Origin: JAXMAF01 sp046350555 | Lineage (GTDB): Bacteria > Planctomycetota > Phycisphaerae > Phycisphaerales > SM1A02 | Length of the DNA: 64,000 bases | Reading direction: 5' to 3' | Assembly: GCA_046350555.1 (NCBI GenBank) | Contig: JAXMAF010000017.1 | Coordinates: forward strand, 1 to 64,000 | Shown here: piece by piece, positions 39,078 through 46,803 of the stretch | How positions within the stretch are numbered: the first letter of the stretch is position 1 | Layout of the letters: the number at the start of each line of letters is the position of its first letter | Translations under genes and position numbers: made by a program | Notes under the pieces: model-generated | Database searches by the model: none | The model's input: only the letters and a program-made list of their open reading frames with translations | What the model was told of the DNA's origin: nothing

Positions 39078-39704
39078 CTACTTCCCGATTCCCTCTCCGC
39101 CCCGCGCCTCCGTCCGCCGACCCGCGCGGACGAACTCGCCCAGCATCGCCCGCCACTCGGCGTAGCGATACTCGACTCCGATCTCGTCGTGCAGCGCACG
39201 CACGCGCGCGTGCATCCGCTCGTGAAGCTCCGTCTGCCACGCGCTCGAGCGCGGATCGCAGAAGAACGTGCGGCAGGCGAAGGGCCGGATCGCGTGAACG
39301 GAACAGAGCCCCTCGCGGAGGAACGGACACGTCCCCGCGGCGATGGCGGCGTCGAGGTCCTCGACCGTGAGCGTGCGCTGGAGATCGTGTTCGAGCCCCG
39401 CCAGGAACCACGCCGTCTCCAGTCCGGTCACGTAGAGGCGGTGCCCGAACCGCTCGAACCGGCAGCATTGTCCGCTCGCCACGCAGAGCGGTCGCGCCGC
39501 GAGCGTCGACTCCGCGACCTCGCGATGAATGGCGCGCAGCGCGGCGTCGACGCGCGGGTCGGCCGCGGCGCGGCTCCACGCGCTGGCTGGCGATGGGTCG
39601 GGCATGTCGGGCATGTCAGGCATGTCAGGCATGTCAGGCATGACGGGCATGTCGGGCATGTCGGGCATGTCGGGCATGTCGAACACGTCGGACTCGTCAG
39701 ACAT
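39078..39704 (-). CDS. YkgJ-type cysteine-cluster protein with Pro-Asp-Met repeats
   Basis: 208 residues from ATG at 39704. Residues ~9-36 are a tandem Met-Pro-Asp repeat (DMPDMPDMPDMP..., about nine units). Residues ~70-200 are a CxxxxxxCC...C...C-type cluster: CVASGQCCRF, GTCPFLREGLCSVHAIRPFACRTFFC, typical of the YkgJ/CxxCxxCC family thought to bind a metal or Fe-S cluster. The protein lies just 12 bp after another member of the family and is presumably co-transcribed. Function unknown. The Met-rich repeat might bind copper or simply be a replication-slippage expansion. Confidence 0.85.
   Translation of the reverse strand: MSDESDVFDMPDMPDMPDMPVMPDMPDMPDMPDMPDPSPASAWSRAAADPRVDAALRAIHREVAESTLAARPLCVASGQCCRFERFGHRLYVTGLETAWFLAGLEHDLQRTLTVEDLDAAIAAGTCPFLREGLCSVHAIRPFACRTFFCDPRSSAWQTELHERMHARVRALHDEIGVEYRYAEWRAMLGEFVRAGRRTEARGGEGIGK
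39599..39680 (-). repeat. Tandem 9-bp repeat inside the YkgJ-type gene
   Basis: About nine direct copies of a 9-bp unit (GGCATGTCG / GGCATGTCA on the plus strand), coding Asp-Met-Pro. Units vary only at the G/A position and once as GGCATGACG. Copy number is likely variable between strains. Confidence 0.9.
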
Positions 39705-39716
39705 GCGCCGCCCGCC

Positions 39717-40199
39717 TCATGCCGGCGTCGCATCGCGCTGGATGCGGATCGCCTCGACGGGCACCAGCGCGCCGGTGTCCATGCCCGGACACGGCGCTCG
39801 CTTCTTCGCGGCCTGCCACGCCTTCCGCGACGTCAGGTTCTCCGGCCAGAAGGGCCAGGTGCGGCACTGCGCCGGCCGGTCCTCGTAGAGCCCGCAGACG
39901 GCCTTTCCGGGGATCGCCTCGCGGTCGAGGAAAACGCAGTCGTGGCGACCGTCGTCGAGCACGCGCTCGCGGAGCGACCAGCGCCCGCCGACGCGCCGCG
40001 CATGCAGGCGGTAGAAGTCGTCTTCCGCGAGCCCCTGCCGAAGGGCCATCGCGCGGCCCTCCTCGGCGCCGAACCAGACGACGCCCTCGGGCCCGGTGCA
40101 GCAGTTGCCGCACATCGTGCACGAGAAGCGCAGGCCGTCGCGGTACCACTCGATGTCGCCGCGCTCCGCACCGATCGACGAAGGCCCGCTCTCGCTCAT
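39717..40199 (-). CDS. YkgJ-type cysteine-cluster (Fe-S oxidoreductase-like) protein
   Basis: 160 residues from ATG at 40199, overlapping the stop of the upstream gene (ATGA). The cysteine cluster is CTMCGNCCTG followed by CVFLDREAIPGKAVCGLYEDRPAQCRTWPFWP and a late Cys (APCPGMD), matching the UPF0153/YkgJ family with eight conserved Cys, proposed to hold a zinc or Fe-S site. It forms an operon with the hypothetical protein before it and the second YkgJ-type protein after it. Substrate unknown. Confidence 0.88.
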   Translation of the reverse strand: MSESGPSSIGAERGDIEWYRDGLRFSCTMCGNCCTGPEGVVWFGAEEGRAMALRQGLAEDDFYRLHARRVGGRWSLRERVLDDGRHDCVFLDREAIPGKAVCGLYEDRPAQCRTWPFWPENLTSRKAWQAAKKRAPCPGMDTGALVPVEAIRIQRDATPA

Positions 40200-41201
40200 C
40201 CGCGCGCCGCGCCCTTGCCCTTGCCGGGCTTTGGCGGTTCGCCCCACGCGTCGACCTCGATCAGGTGGACCTTGGGCTCCCGGGCGCGCGGCGGAAGGTC
40301 GGCGAGCTCGTCGGGCCGCTCGTCGTAGGCGACGCGGTCGACCGAGTAGATGCTGTTGACCTCCCACTCGCTCTGCTCGCGCATGGCGTCGTCGATCATC
40401 TGCTCGACGTCGGAGAGCGATCCCGCCGTGAGCCAGATCGAGAGGTATGCGCCGCGGTCGGGATCGCCGTCGGTGCTGTCCGCGACGACGACCGCGTGCC
40501 ACAGGGTCAGTCCCAGGTTTCGGCCCGCCTCGTCGACGTTCGTCGCCGGATCGATGTTCAGCTCCAGTCCCCACGCCTCGCGGAGTTGCAGGAGCAGCTC
40601 GTCGATGTCGGGCGACTGGTCGTCCACCAGCTCCAGCACCTCGCGGACCGACGTTCCCGGCACCGGATCGTTGTCCGGGTCGCTCGGCCACGTCTCGGGA
40701 ACCTCGTCGAGCCCGGCGGCATGGAGCATCGCCTCGACGCGTTCGCGCATCTCCAGCGGCACGTGGATGGCCAGCCCCTTCCACGAGTCGATGAAGACCT
40801 CCGCGAACGGCTCCTCGCTGTTGGCGCCGATCCCGATCGACGCGTCCTCGAGGATGATGTCGGCGTACGTCTTCCAGACCGTGATGAAGTCGCGGCGCGG
40901 GATCGGCTCCTCGGCGATGTAGATGTCCACGCTGCGGTACGCGTCGCGCGAGCCGATCTCGACGATCGGCGTGACTTCCTCCGGCAGCAGCGCCAGCGTT
41001 GTCGATCAGCGGGGCGAGCTTCTCGTGCGACACGACCACGTGGAACGCGTACGTGTCCGGCTCGTCCTCCTCGCCGGGCGTGTACGCGATCGTGTAGCCC
41101 TGGCTGGGAGGCTCGAGCTCCGTCGCCTCGATGCCAAGCGGCAGCGCATAGCCCTTGACGACGGAACGCTTCAGATCGCTGCGGAGACGGAAATCGCGCA
41201 T
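40196..41201 (-). CDS. Conserved hypothetical protein, frameshifted by a probable 2-base deletion
   Basis: ATG at 41201 (MRDFRLRSDLKRSVVKG) starts an acidic, cytosolic-looking protein. The frame breaks at ~41000, where CTGATCGACAACGCTGGCGCTG would read IDNALALLPEEVTPIVEIGSRD if GC were inserted (GCGCTG). The rest (MDIYIAEEPIPRRDFITVWKTYADIILED... to KGKGAARG) is in the shifted frame. Corrected length is 335 residues. The family has no domain I recognise; acidic, tryptophan-bearing strands dominate. Its stop overlaps the start of the YkgJ-type gene. The break resembles the dinucleotide losses seen in rpoC and is probably a sequencing error. Confidence 0.7.
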
Positions 41202-41557
41202 GGGCGAGAGATGGTAGTCCGGGGTGGCTGCGTCCGGTCGCGGATGACGGGGTGTGTTCGAACGTCGGACACGTGGTGCGGTGCCGCACGCGAGCCAGGA
41301 ACATGCCGCAATGCCGCGGCGCGCGAGCCGGAAGCATGCCGCGATGCCGCGGCGCGTCCGATCTTGGCCGGGCGGCGCCGCCGCCGCGGTGGGATTGGGT
41401 GGACGCCGCACGTCGGTGAGCGGCGGCTTGCCCGGCACGATCATGGGCTGGCGGCTTCGCCGCCGGGGCCAGAAGTGGACGGTGCGTGGGGGGAGGGCGT
41501 GCGTCTGATCGGGCGGATGCTTCGGTGCGGTCGATCGCTCGCCGTCGCACAGATCGA
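41202..41557. other. Intergenic region upstream of the YkgJ operon
   Basis: About 355 bases. A 33-bp tandem direct duplication (CGCGAGCCaGGAAcATGCC... / CGCGAGCCGGAAgCATGCC...) lies at about 41289-41355. A GC-rich inverted region (GGCGGCTTCGCCGCC near 41450) is also present and could terminate the TIR-gene transcript. No gene is supported. Confidence 0.5.
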
Positions 41558-44500
41558 TCACGGGGGACCGATCGGAGCGCCCACGACCTCGTTCCAACCC
41601 TTCAGCACCTGCGCTCGAAGCTCCGGACTCGCCGCGCTCGCGCTGACTCGCAGGCGGTCGAGCAGGCGGGCGCCCAGCGTATGACTGATCGCATCCTGGA
41701 AGGTCGATGGTCCGAGACGCTGCGCCGCTCTTGTCGCAAGGCCTTGTCCGAGCAGCAAGGCCGCTCGACGTTCAGCCTCCTCCGCCTCCTCGGGATCCGT
41801 GTCATCCATGACCGTCGAATCGACGTACGCCCGCCTGGCGCATTCCAAGAGCACGTCCGGATCCTCGATCGTCCGCGCGATCCGGTCGGTCAGGGTGTCG
41901 ATCGAGGCCTTGTCTGGCGCGACTTCGAGATTCACTCCACCCGACCAACCCCGCAGGAAGTCGCAGAACTTGCTGAAATCTCTGGGAGTTGAGACGAGCG
42001 TCATCCAGTCGTGGTACTCGTGACGCTGATCTCGTTCCCGGATGATGGGATAGGCCTCGCCCGGCTTCGGATCGACACGCTGCGCGAGCTCTCCGTAATA
42101 GGCGCGCGCTCGTTCCCTCCAGTGCGTCTCAAGCAAGTCCATCGCCTGCTGACCCAAGCCGGCGGCGCTCGTGTCGTACACACGAGCACCGGGGAACGCC
42201 CCGAGGAGCAGCACGGTTCGGTTCCGCCCACCACCACTCGCGATCGCCGGAAGGCGCTGGTAGACCCACGCAAGCTCCTGCATGCACCACTCCGACGTCA
42301 GGTACTTGGCGCTCAGGATCGCCACGATCAGGTCCCGCGAGCTCACTCGCATCAGCGGCGTCGTCTTGTCGGAGGGTCGCTCCTTCTCCGGCCGTCCCTG
42401 TTCGGTGCGGTACTCGAGGACGGAGAAACCCACCGCTCGCAGTCGCGCCGCAAGAAGGCGCGGCCACTTCTCGATCGACGTGTCGGGAAGGGACTGTGGC
42501 GCCTGCGTTCCCTGTCCGTCGACCCCTGCGAACGAGATCGCAATCTCCACGCCAATGGCGCGATCGACGCTCGGCGCATGCGCGGAGATCGCGTCCCGCT
42601 CGCCACGCTCGAGCGACGCGTCGGACCCGGCCGTCGGTTCGCTTCGTCGATGGTCGGGCCGGGCCGTCCACGCAACGGCCTTGAGCTCGGGCACGGCGTC
42701 GACGTCGACACCCACGGGCTTGAGGACCTCGCGCACCTCGCCGAGCATCGCGTCGAGGAACGTGCTCTCCTTTCCATGCAGCGCCAGCGTGAGCGTGCCC
42801 GCGTAGCTGTCCTTGCGATGCGGCTGCCAGTCGAGCTCGACGAAGGTCCGTTCGCCCTTCCACATCGGCTCGCGGAACGACTCGAAACGGCCGCCCCAGA
42901 GCCACATCGTGCCCATGCGGCGCCATCGGCGACCGAGTCGCACGAGCAGTCGAAGCATCAGATCGCGGCTGATGACCTTGCCGAGTTGGGCGTCGTCGGG
43001 CCGACCGAGAGAGACGCTCTTGCTCGGCTGCGCCTGGTTTCCGGCGACGAACTCCATGCCGAGACCGGGGTACACCTCGTCCCGCCGGGGGAGCGCCGCC
43101 GGCGCGAGATGGATCGCCTCGCCACTCACCGTCTTGTCGGCGGGGATGAGCTCGAAGCAGATTCCCGAAGAGCGCATGAACTGCATGAAGTGCGCCTGGT
43201 GCTCATCCGAATATCCGAGCTCGCGCCAGCCCCAGTCGCGCAGGTCCGACGCCGAGAAGCGGCCACGCGCCGCATGAAGCCGCGGCCAGCATCGCTCGCG
43301 ATCGAAGAGGGCGTAGACCGCTTCGAGCACCCATCGCTGGTCGAGAACGACGATGTCCGGGATCGTCGACGCATCGCCGTCGGATTGGCCCGGCTCGCTC
43401 TCCCACGGTCGCCGCAGCGCATAGACGAAACCGCTGAGGTGGAAGATCTTGAGCAGGAGCTCCGGACTCTCGGCGTAGAGGCCATCCGGGCAGTGCCGCC
43501 CAACCAATCCGTCGAACTCCTCCCGCGAGAGGTATGGATGCGGCGGCGTGAAGTGAGGCGTCGGGTCCTTCGAGCCGAGGTTCTTCACTCGCGCGGCGTG
43601 TGCCTTCTTGTGCCGCTCGAATTCCGCTTCGTTCGCTTCCTTTCGTTTCCGGATCTCCTCCTTCAGCGCCATCGGTCCCGGCCCGATCTCGCGTTCTCCC
43701 GCTCGACCCAGCACGACGGCGACCTCCTTCGCAAGTCGTCGGCGAAGGTCGTCCAGCCCGGTGGCGTCCTGCGCATCGAACTGAATGGCCTTCGGGATCG
43801 GCTTCACACCGGGGTCGGGCGGCCGCCCCACCTTCGTCTCGACGAGGATCGTCGGTGGAGCGGCATGCACACCCGACGGCGGGAGCAACGATGCAACCTG
43901 CTCCTGCCAGTACCCAAGGCCGGGTTCGAAGTCGGCACCGCGCGGCAGCTTGGCGATTGCCTTCCTCTCCCGTTCGTCGCCCTCGGGGTCGGCGCCCGGT
44001 CCGCGCGTCGTGTCGCAGAGGATGTAGACGGCCTTGGTCTGAAGGAACCGCCGATGCATGTTGTGGTAGAGGTCCTGGCCGGCGAAGTCCCACATGTTCA
44101 GGTGGGCGTGCGGCACCGCATCCTTCGATTCGTCGATGGCCCGGAACGGCAGGTCGGTCGTCCAGAGGCTGATCGGATGCGTCGTTGGCTCGTTCTTGTC
44201 GAAGCGGTCCTCGACCAGCCGTCGCGCGAGCGAGGTCTTGCCACATCGACCGTTTCCCAGCACGATCACCTTGACCTCGTGGTCGAACACGGCGAATCCG
44301 ATGGCACCCGGGCGGCCTCGTTCCTCCAGGACCGCGCGAACATCCCGCGCCACGTTCGAATCATCGGAACTGCCAAGGACCTCGGGCGGAAGGTCGATCC
44401 CCGATCCGTAGATGAAGAGCGTGCGCGGCCACTTGCCCTGTGGCGTGGGATTCGCCAGCGGGAGTTTCTTGAGCGCCGGAGTGCGCGCCAGATCGACGTA

Positions 44501-45226
44501 GTCGACGCCTTCCGGAAGATCCATCGCGACCCCGCGCAGTGCCGTGGCGCCGCGCAGACCGATGCGTCGCAGCCCACGGGGCCACCGGGGCTCGATCGTC
44601 GTGAGCGTCGTGCAACCGTCGAACCGAAGGTCGACGAGGGCCGAGCCGTCCTTCCACATCGAAGCGGGAATCACCTCGATCTGAGGACAACTCGACGCAT
44701 CGAGCTTGGCCAGCGCGGGTGCCGAAGAGACGACCTCCACGAGCCACTTCGGCTTGATTCGCTCGCATCCACGGATGCTCAGGTCCCGGAGGTGCATGCA
44801 TCCTGGAACGCCATCCACCTCAAGCTTCGGACACTCCTCAAGCACCAGCGTGTCGAGCTCGGGCGGGAGATCGGCGATCCTCGCCAGCTCCGCACAACCA
44901 CGAACGTCGAGACACTGCAAGCCAGCCGGAAGCGCTGGAATCGCGTCCAGCCAAGAGAGCTTCCAGAGGTACAGGTGCGTGAGATCGGGGAAGAGCTCGG
45001 CGAGGTTCTTCGGGATCTCGACCCGGCGCGCCGAGGCCTTCGGTTTCCTTCCCTTCGCGGATTTCGCTTCAGCGCTGCGTTCCTCGTCGGCATCCAGTCG
45101 CCCGACGATGATGCGCGTCACCCGTCCGGCGTCGAGCTTCCGGCTTTCGCCGATCCAATCAACCTCGCCGTCCGGCGCGTCGATTGTGCGGGAGAGCTCC
45201 GGAGTTGGACGGGTCGCCGTGGACAT
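41558..45226 (-). CDS. LRR-Roc-COR-TIR (Roco-type) protein
   Basis: 1222 residues from ATG at 45226; a GTG three codons upstream is also possible. Residues ~70-285 are leucine-rich repeat-like (LFPDLTHLYLWKLSWLD, LQCLDVRGCAELARI, LRDLSIRGCERI). Residues ~310-480 are a Roc GTPase: P-loop GNGRCGKTS near 320, switch DFAGQ near 377, and TKVG as the guanine motif. Residues ~530-800 fit a COR dimerisation region (REEFDGLVGRHCPDG, FHLSGFVYALR). Residues ~890-1050 are a TIR domain: VEIAISFAG, LIVAILSAKYLTSEWCMQELAWVY with a likely catalytic Glu near 976. TIR enzymes degrade NAD+. It is the third gene after two FGE-fold genes on the same strand. An immune-type signalling role is inferred. Confidence 0.9.
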   Translation of the reverse strand: MSTATRPTPELSRTIDAPDGEVDWIGESRKLDAGRVTRIIVGRLDADEERSAEAKSAKGRKPKASARRVEIPKNLAELFPDLTHLYLWKLSWLDAIPALPAGLQCLDVRGCAELARIADLPPELDTLVLEECPKLEVDGVPGCMHLRDLSIRGCERIKPKWLVEVVSSAPALAKLDASSCPQIEVIPASMWKDGSALVDLRFDGCTTLTTIEPRWPRGLRRIGLRGATALRGVAMDLPEGVDYVDLARTPALKKLPLANPTPQGKWPRTLFIYGSGIDLPPEVLGSSDDSNVARDVRAVLEERGRPGAIGFAVFDHEVKVIVLGNGRCGKTSLARRLVEDRFDKNEPTTHPISLWTTDLPFRAIDESKDAVPHAHLNMWDFAGQDLYHNMHRRFLQTKAVYILCDTTRGPGADPEGDERERKAIAKLPRGADFEPGLGYWQEQVASLLPPSGVHAAPPTILVETKVGRPPDPGVKPIPKAIQFDAQDATGLDDLRRRLAKEVAVVLGRAGEREIGPGPMALKEEIRKRKEANEAEFERHKKAHAARVKNLGSKDPTPHFTPPHPYLSREEFDGLVGRHCPDGLYAESPELLLKIFHLSGFVYALRRPWESEPGQSDGDASTIPDIVVLDQRWVLEAVYALFDRERCWPRLHAARGRFSASDLRDWGWRELGYSDEHQAHFMQFMRSSGICFELIPADKTVSGEAIHLAPAALPRRDEVYPGLGMEFVAGNQAQPSKSVSLGRPDDAQLGKVISRDLMLRLLVRLGRRWRRMGTMWLWGGRFESFREPMWKGERTFVELDWQPHRKDSYAGTLTLALHGKESTFLDAMLGEVREVLKPVGVDVDAVPELKAVAWTARPDHRRSEPTAGSDASLERGERDAISAHAPSVDRAIGVEIAISFAGVDGQGTQAPQSLPDTSIEKWPRLLAARLRAVGFSVLEYRTEQGRPEKERPSDKTTPLMRVSSRDLIVAILSAKYLTSEWCMQELAWVYQRLPAIASGGGRNRTVLLLGAFPGARVYDTSAAGLGQQAMDLLETHWRERARAYYGELAQRVDPKPGEAYPIIRERDQRHEYHDWMTLVSTPRDFSKFCDFLRGWSGGVNLEVAPDKASIDTLTDRIARTIEDPDVLLECARRAYVDSTVMDDTDPEEAEEAERRAALLLGQGLATRAAQRLGPSTFQDAISHTLGARLLDRLRVSASAASPELRAQVLKGWNEVVGAPIGPP

Positions 45227-45356
45227 GTCGATCACGGAAGCACGAGGACCAAACGACGCGCGACGCCCGGGAGTGCCACACCACCCTCGTCGACGTCAAG
45301 AGCGTACCAGCCGCCCGTACGACGCGGCGTCCCCGATGTGCGCCATGGCGCGCGTC

Positions 45357-45499
45357 CGCTCCGGCTGCGCCCGCTGCGTTCGCCTCGCTCGCGCCGCATC
45401 CGCGGCTTGCCGCTCGGCTCACGCCGCGGGCTCCGCCTCCGCTCGTTGGCTCTTCTGGGCCTGCGCCACCGGACCGGGGAAGAGACAACACCGGAAGCC
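45357..45499 (-). repeat. Conserved 3'-end/downstream block of FGE gene B (pairs with 46661-46803)
   Basis: 143 bp, matching 46661-46803 without gaps and with only ~7 mismatches. It covers the last ~27 codons of the gene (GFRCCLFPGPVAQ...) and ~60 bp beyond the stop, including a small hairpin GCCGC-ggat-GCGGC. The position directly after the hypervariable stretch is that of the initiation-of-mutagenic-homing region in DGR targets. Confidence 0.85.
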
Positions 45500-46312
45500 C
45501 TGATTCCTGCCGGGGATGACGGGCCATCGCCCGACGCGGATTGCCGAGAGGCAGGCCCTGGCGGAGTAGATCCACGAACCGCCGCGGATGACGCGATCGG
45601 GATTCCTCTCACCCGCATCTGCTGCTGTCGTCTCTGGGTCTGCGCTTCCATCCACTCGCCGCTCGCGCCGATACGCGTCGACAACCCATGCGTCGCGACA
45701 CCACTCCGACACGTTCCCATGCATATCGTGGAGACCCCACGGGTTCGGAGCGCCCTTCTCGCCGACGACGTGCGTCTGGTTGCCGGAGTTGCCGTCGTAC
45801 CAGCCCACCTCGGCCAGCGCTGCCTCGCCGTCGCCGGACCAGTACTCCGTCTCTGTGCCCGCACGACACGCATACTCCCACTGCGCCTCGCTCGGTAGTC
45901 CGGCGGTGAACCCGGTTGGAAGGTCGATGCCCGGCTGTCGCATCAGCCACTCGCAGTAGCCGACCGCCTCGTCCCACGTCATGCGCTCCGCCGGGTGGTT
46001 CGGACGGTACTCGAACTCATTCGTGTGCTCCTCCGACTGACCGCGCGCCGCGCGCCATGTGCGGTAGTCCGGCGATCCGGTCCACAGCGCGAATTGCTTC
46101 TGCGTGACGGGTGTCTCGGCCATCCAGAAGTCGCGCGTGATGCGCACGAGGTGGATGGGCTCCTCGTCGTGAGACTCCGCGCGCGAACCCATGCGGAACG
46201 TCCCCGCTGGGATGAGTCGGAAGGCCATGTCGGCCGCCCCGCGGCGCTCGGCGCGATTCCTCGACCACCTCAGAACATGTCTCGGTCGCTCACTCATGGC
46301 GGAACCGAGCAT
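45419..46312 (-). CDS. Formylglycine-generating-enzyme-fold (SUMF1/CLec) protein B, putative DGR target
   Basis: 297 residues from ATG at 46312 (or 292 from ATG at 46297, MSERPRHVLRW). It is an FGE-sulfatase/SUMF1 domain: FRLIPAGTFRMGSRAESHDEEPIH, FWMAETPVTQKQFALW, AERMTWDEAVGYCEWL, LPSEAQWEYACRAGTETEYWSGDGE, NPWGLHDMHGNVSEWCRDAW and RVIRGGSWIYSARACLSA. The C-terminal segment between GGSW and GFRCC (bases 45500-45574) differs sharply from gene A although flanks match. FGE-fold proteins in such settings are ligand-binding C-type-lectin-like modules rather than sulfatase activators; no sulfatase is nearby. It lies between FGE gene A and the Roco-TIR gene. Confidence 0.9.
   Translation of the reverse strand: MLGSAMSERPRHVLRWSRNRAERRGAADMAFRLIPAGTFRMGSRAESHDEEPIHLVRITRDFWMAETPVTQKQFALWTGSPDYRTWRAARGQSEEHTNEFEYRPNHPAERMTWDEAVGYCEWLMRQPGIDLPTGFTAGLPSEAQWEYACRAGTETEYWSGDGEAALAEVGWYDGNSGNQTHVVGEKGAPNPWGLHDMHGNVSEWCRDAWVVDAYRRERRVDGSADPETTAADAGERNPDRVIRGGSWIYSARACLSAIRVGRWPVIPGRNQGFRCCLFPGPVAQAQKSQRAEAEPAA
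45500..45574 (-). other. Putative DGR variable repeat (VR) of FGE gene B
   Basis: 75 bp between the TGG of GGSW and the GGC-TTC-CGG of GFR. Compared with the same 75 bp in gene A, 22 bases differ, 19 of them in codon positions 1 or 2. Variable codons mostly end in C (ATC, TAC, GCC, ATC, GTC, GTC, ATC, CCC, GGC), as expected from AAC-type template codons mutated at adenines. Confidence 0.75.
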
Positions 46313-46722
46313 GCGCCCCGACGAACCCGTGCTCCGCCGGAGGCGCGAAACGCGCTCAGGTCCTTGAACTCCGGGGTTGTTGGCACGGAGTGTTGAACCA
46401 CACGGAATGGCATGAACGTGTGCACGGCGGCTGCACGGCGAATGCGCAGCCGAGGTTGGGATCGGCCAACGGTGGACGCAGGATCGTCGCGAGCGGCGAG
46501 GGAATCAAGCGGTGGTCGGTGGGCTTGGGGGATCGTCGAGCTTGGGGATCGTCGGGCTTGGGGGATGGTCCGGGCGTCCCGCGCGTTCGCATGGCCGCGC
46601 CACTGCGCGGCGAGGCGATGGCACGCGAGGCCATGGCACGCGTCGGGGGCGACGCACCCCCGCTCCGGCTGCGCCCGCTGCGTTCGCCTCGCTCGCGCCG
46701 CATGCGCGGCTTCCCGCTCGGC
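46313..46722. other. Spacer between the two FGE genes
   Basis: About 410 bases. The right ~60 bp belong to the conserved block downstream of gene A. Near 46520-46565 a short degenerate tandem repeat (GATCGTCGNGCTTGGGG units) occurs. No avd-like accessory gene, template repeat or reverse transcriptase is present here. Confidence 0.6.
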
Positions 46723-46803
46723 TCACGCCGCGGGCTCCGCCTCCGCTCGGTGGCTCTTCTGCGCTTGCGCCACCGGACCGGGGAACAGACAACATCGGAA
46801 GCC
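46661..46803 (-). repeat. Conserved 3'-end/downstream block of FGE gene A (pairs with 45357-45499)
   Basis: 143 bp, ~95 percent identical to the block after gene B, covering the end of the coding sequence and the first ~60 bp after the stop. It contains the matching small hairpin GCCGC-gcat-GCGGC. Strong conservation of non-coding DNA here argues for a functional recognition region. Confidence 0.85.

Noticed and set aside
39599..39680. Possible CRISPR array from the regular 9-bp repeats
   Set aside because: There are no unique spacers; units are contiguous and keep a protein frame.
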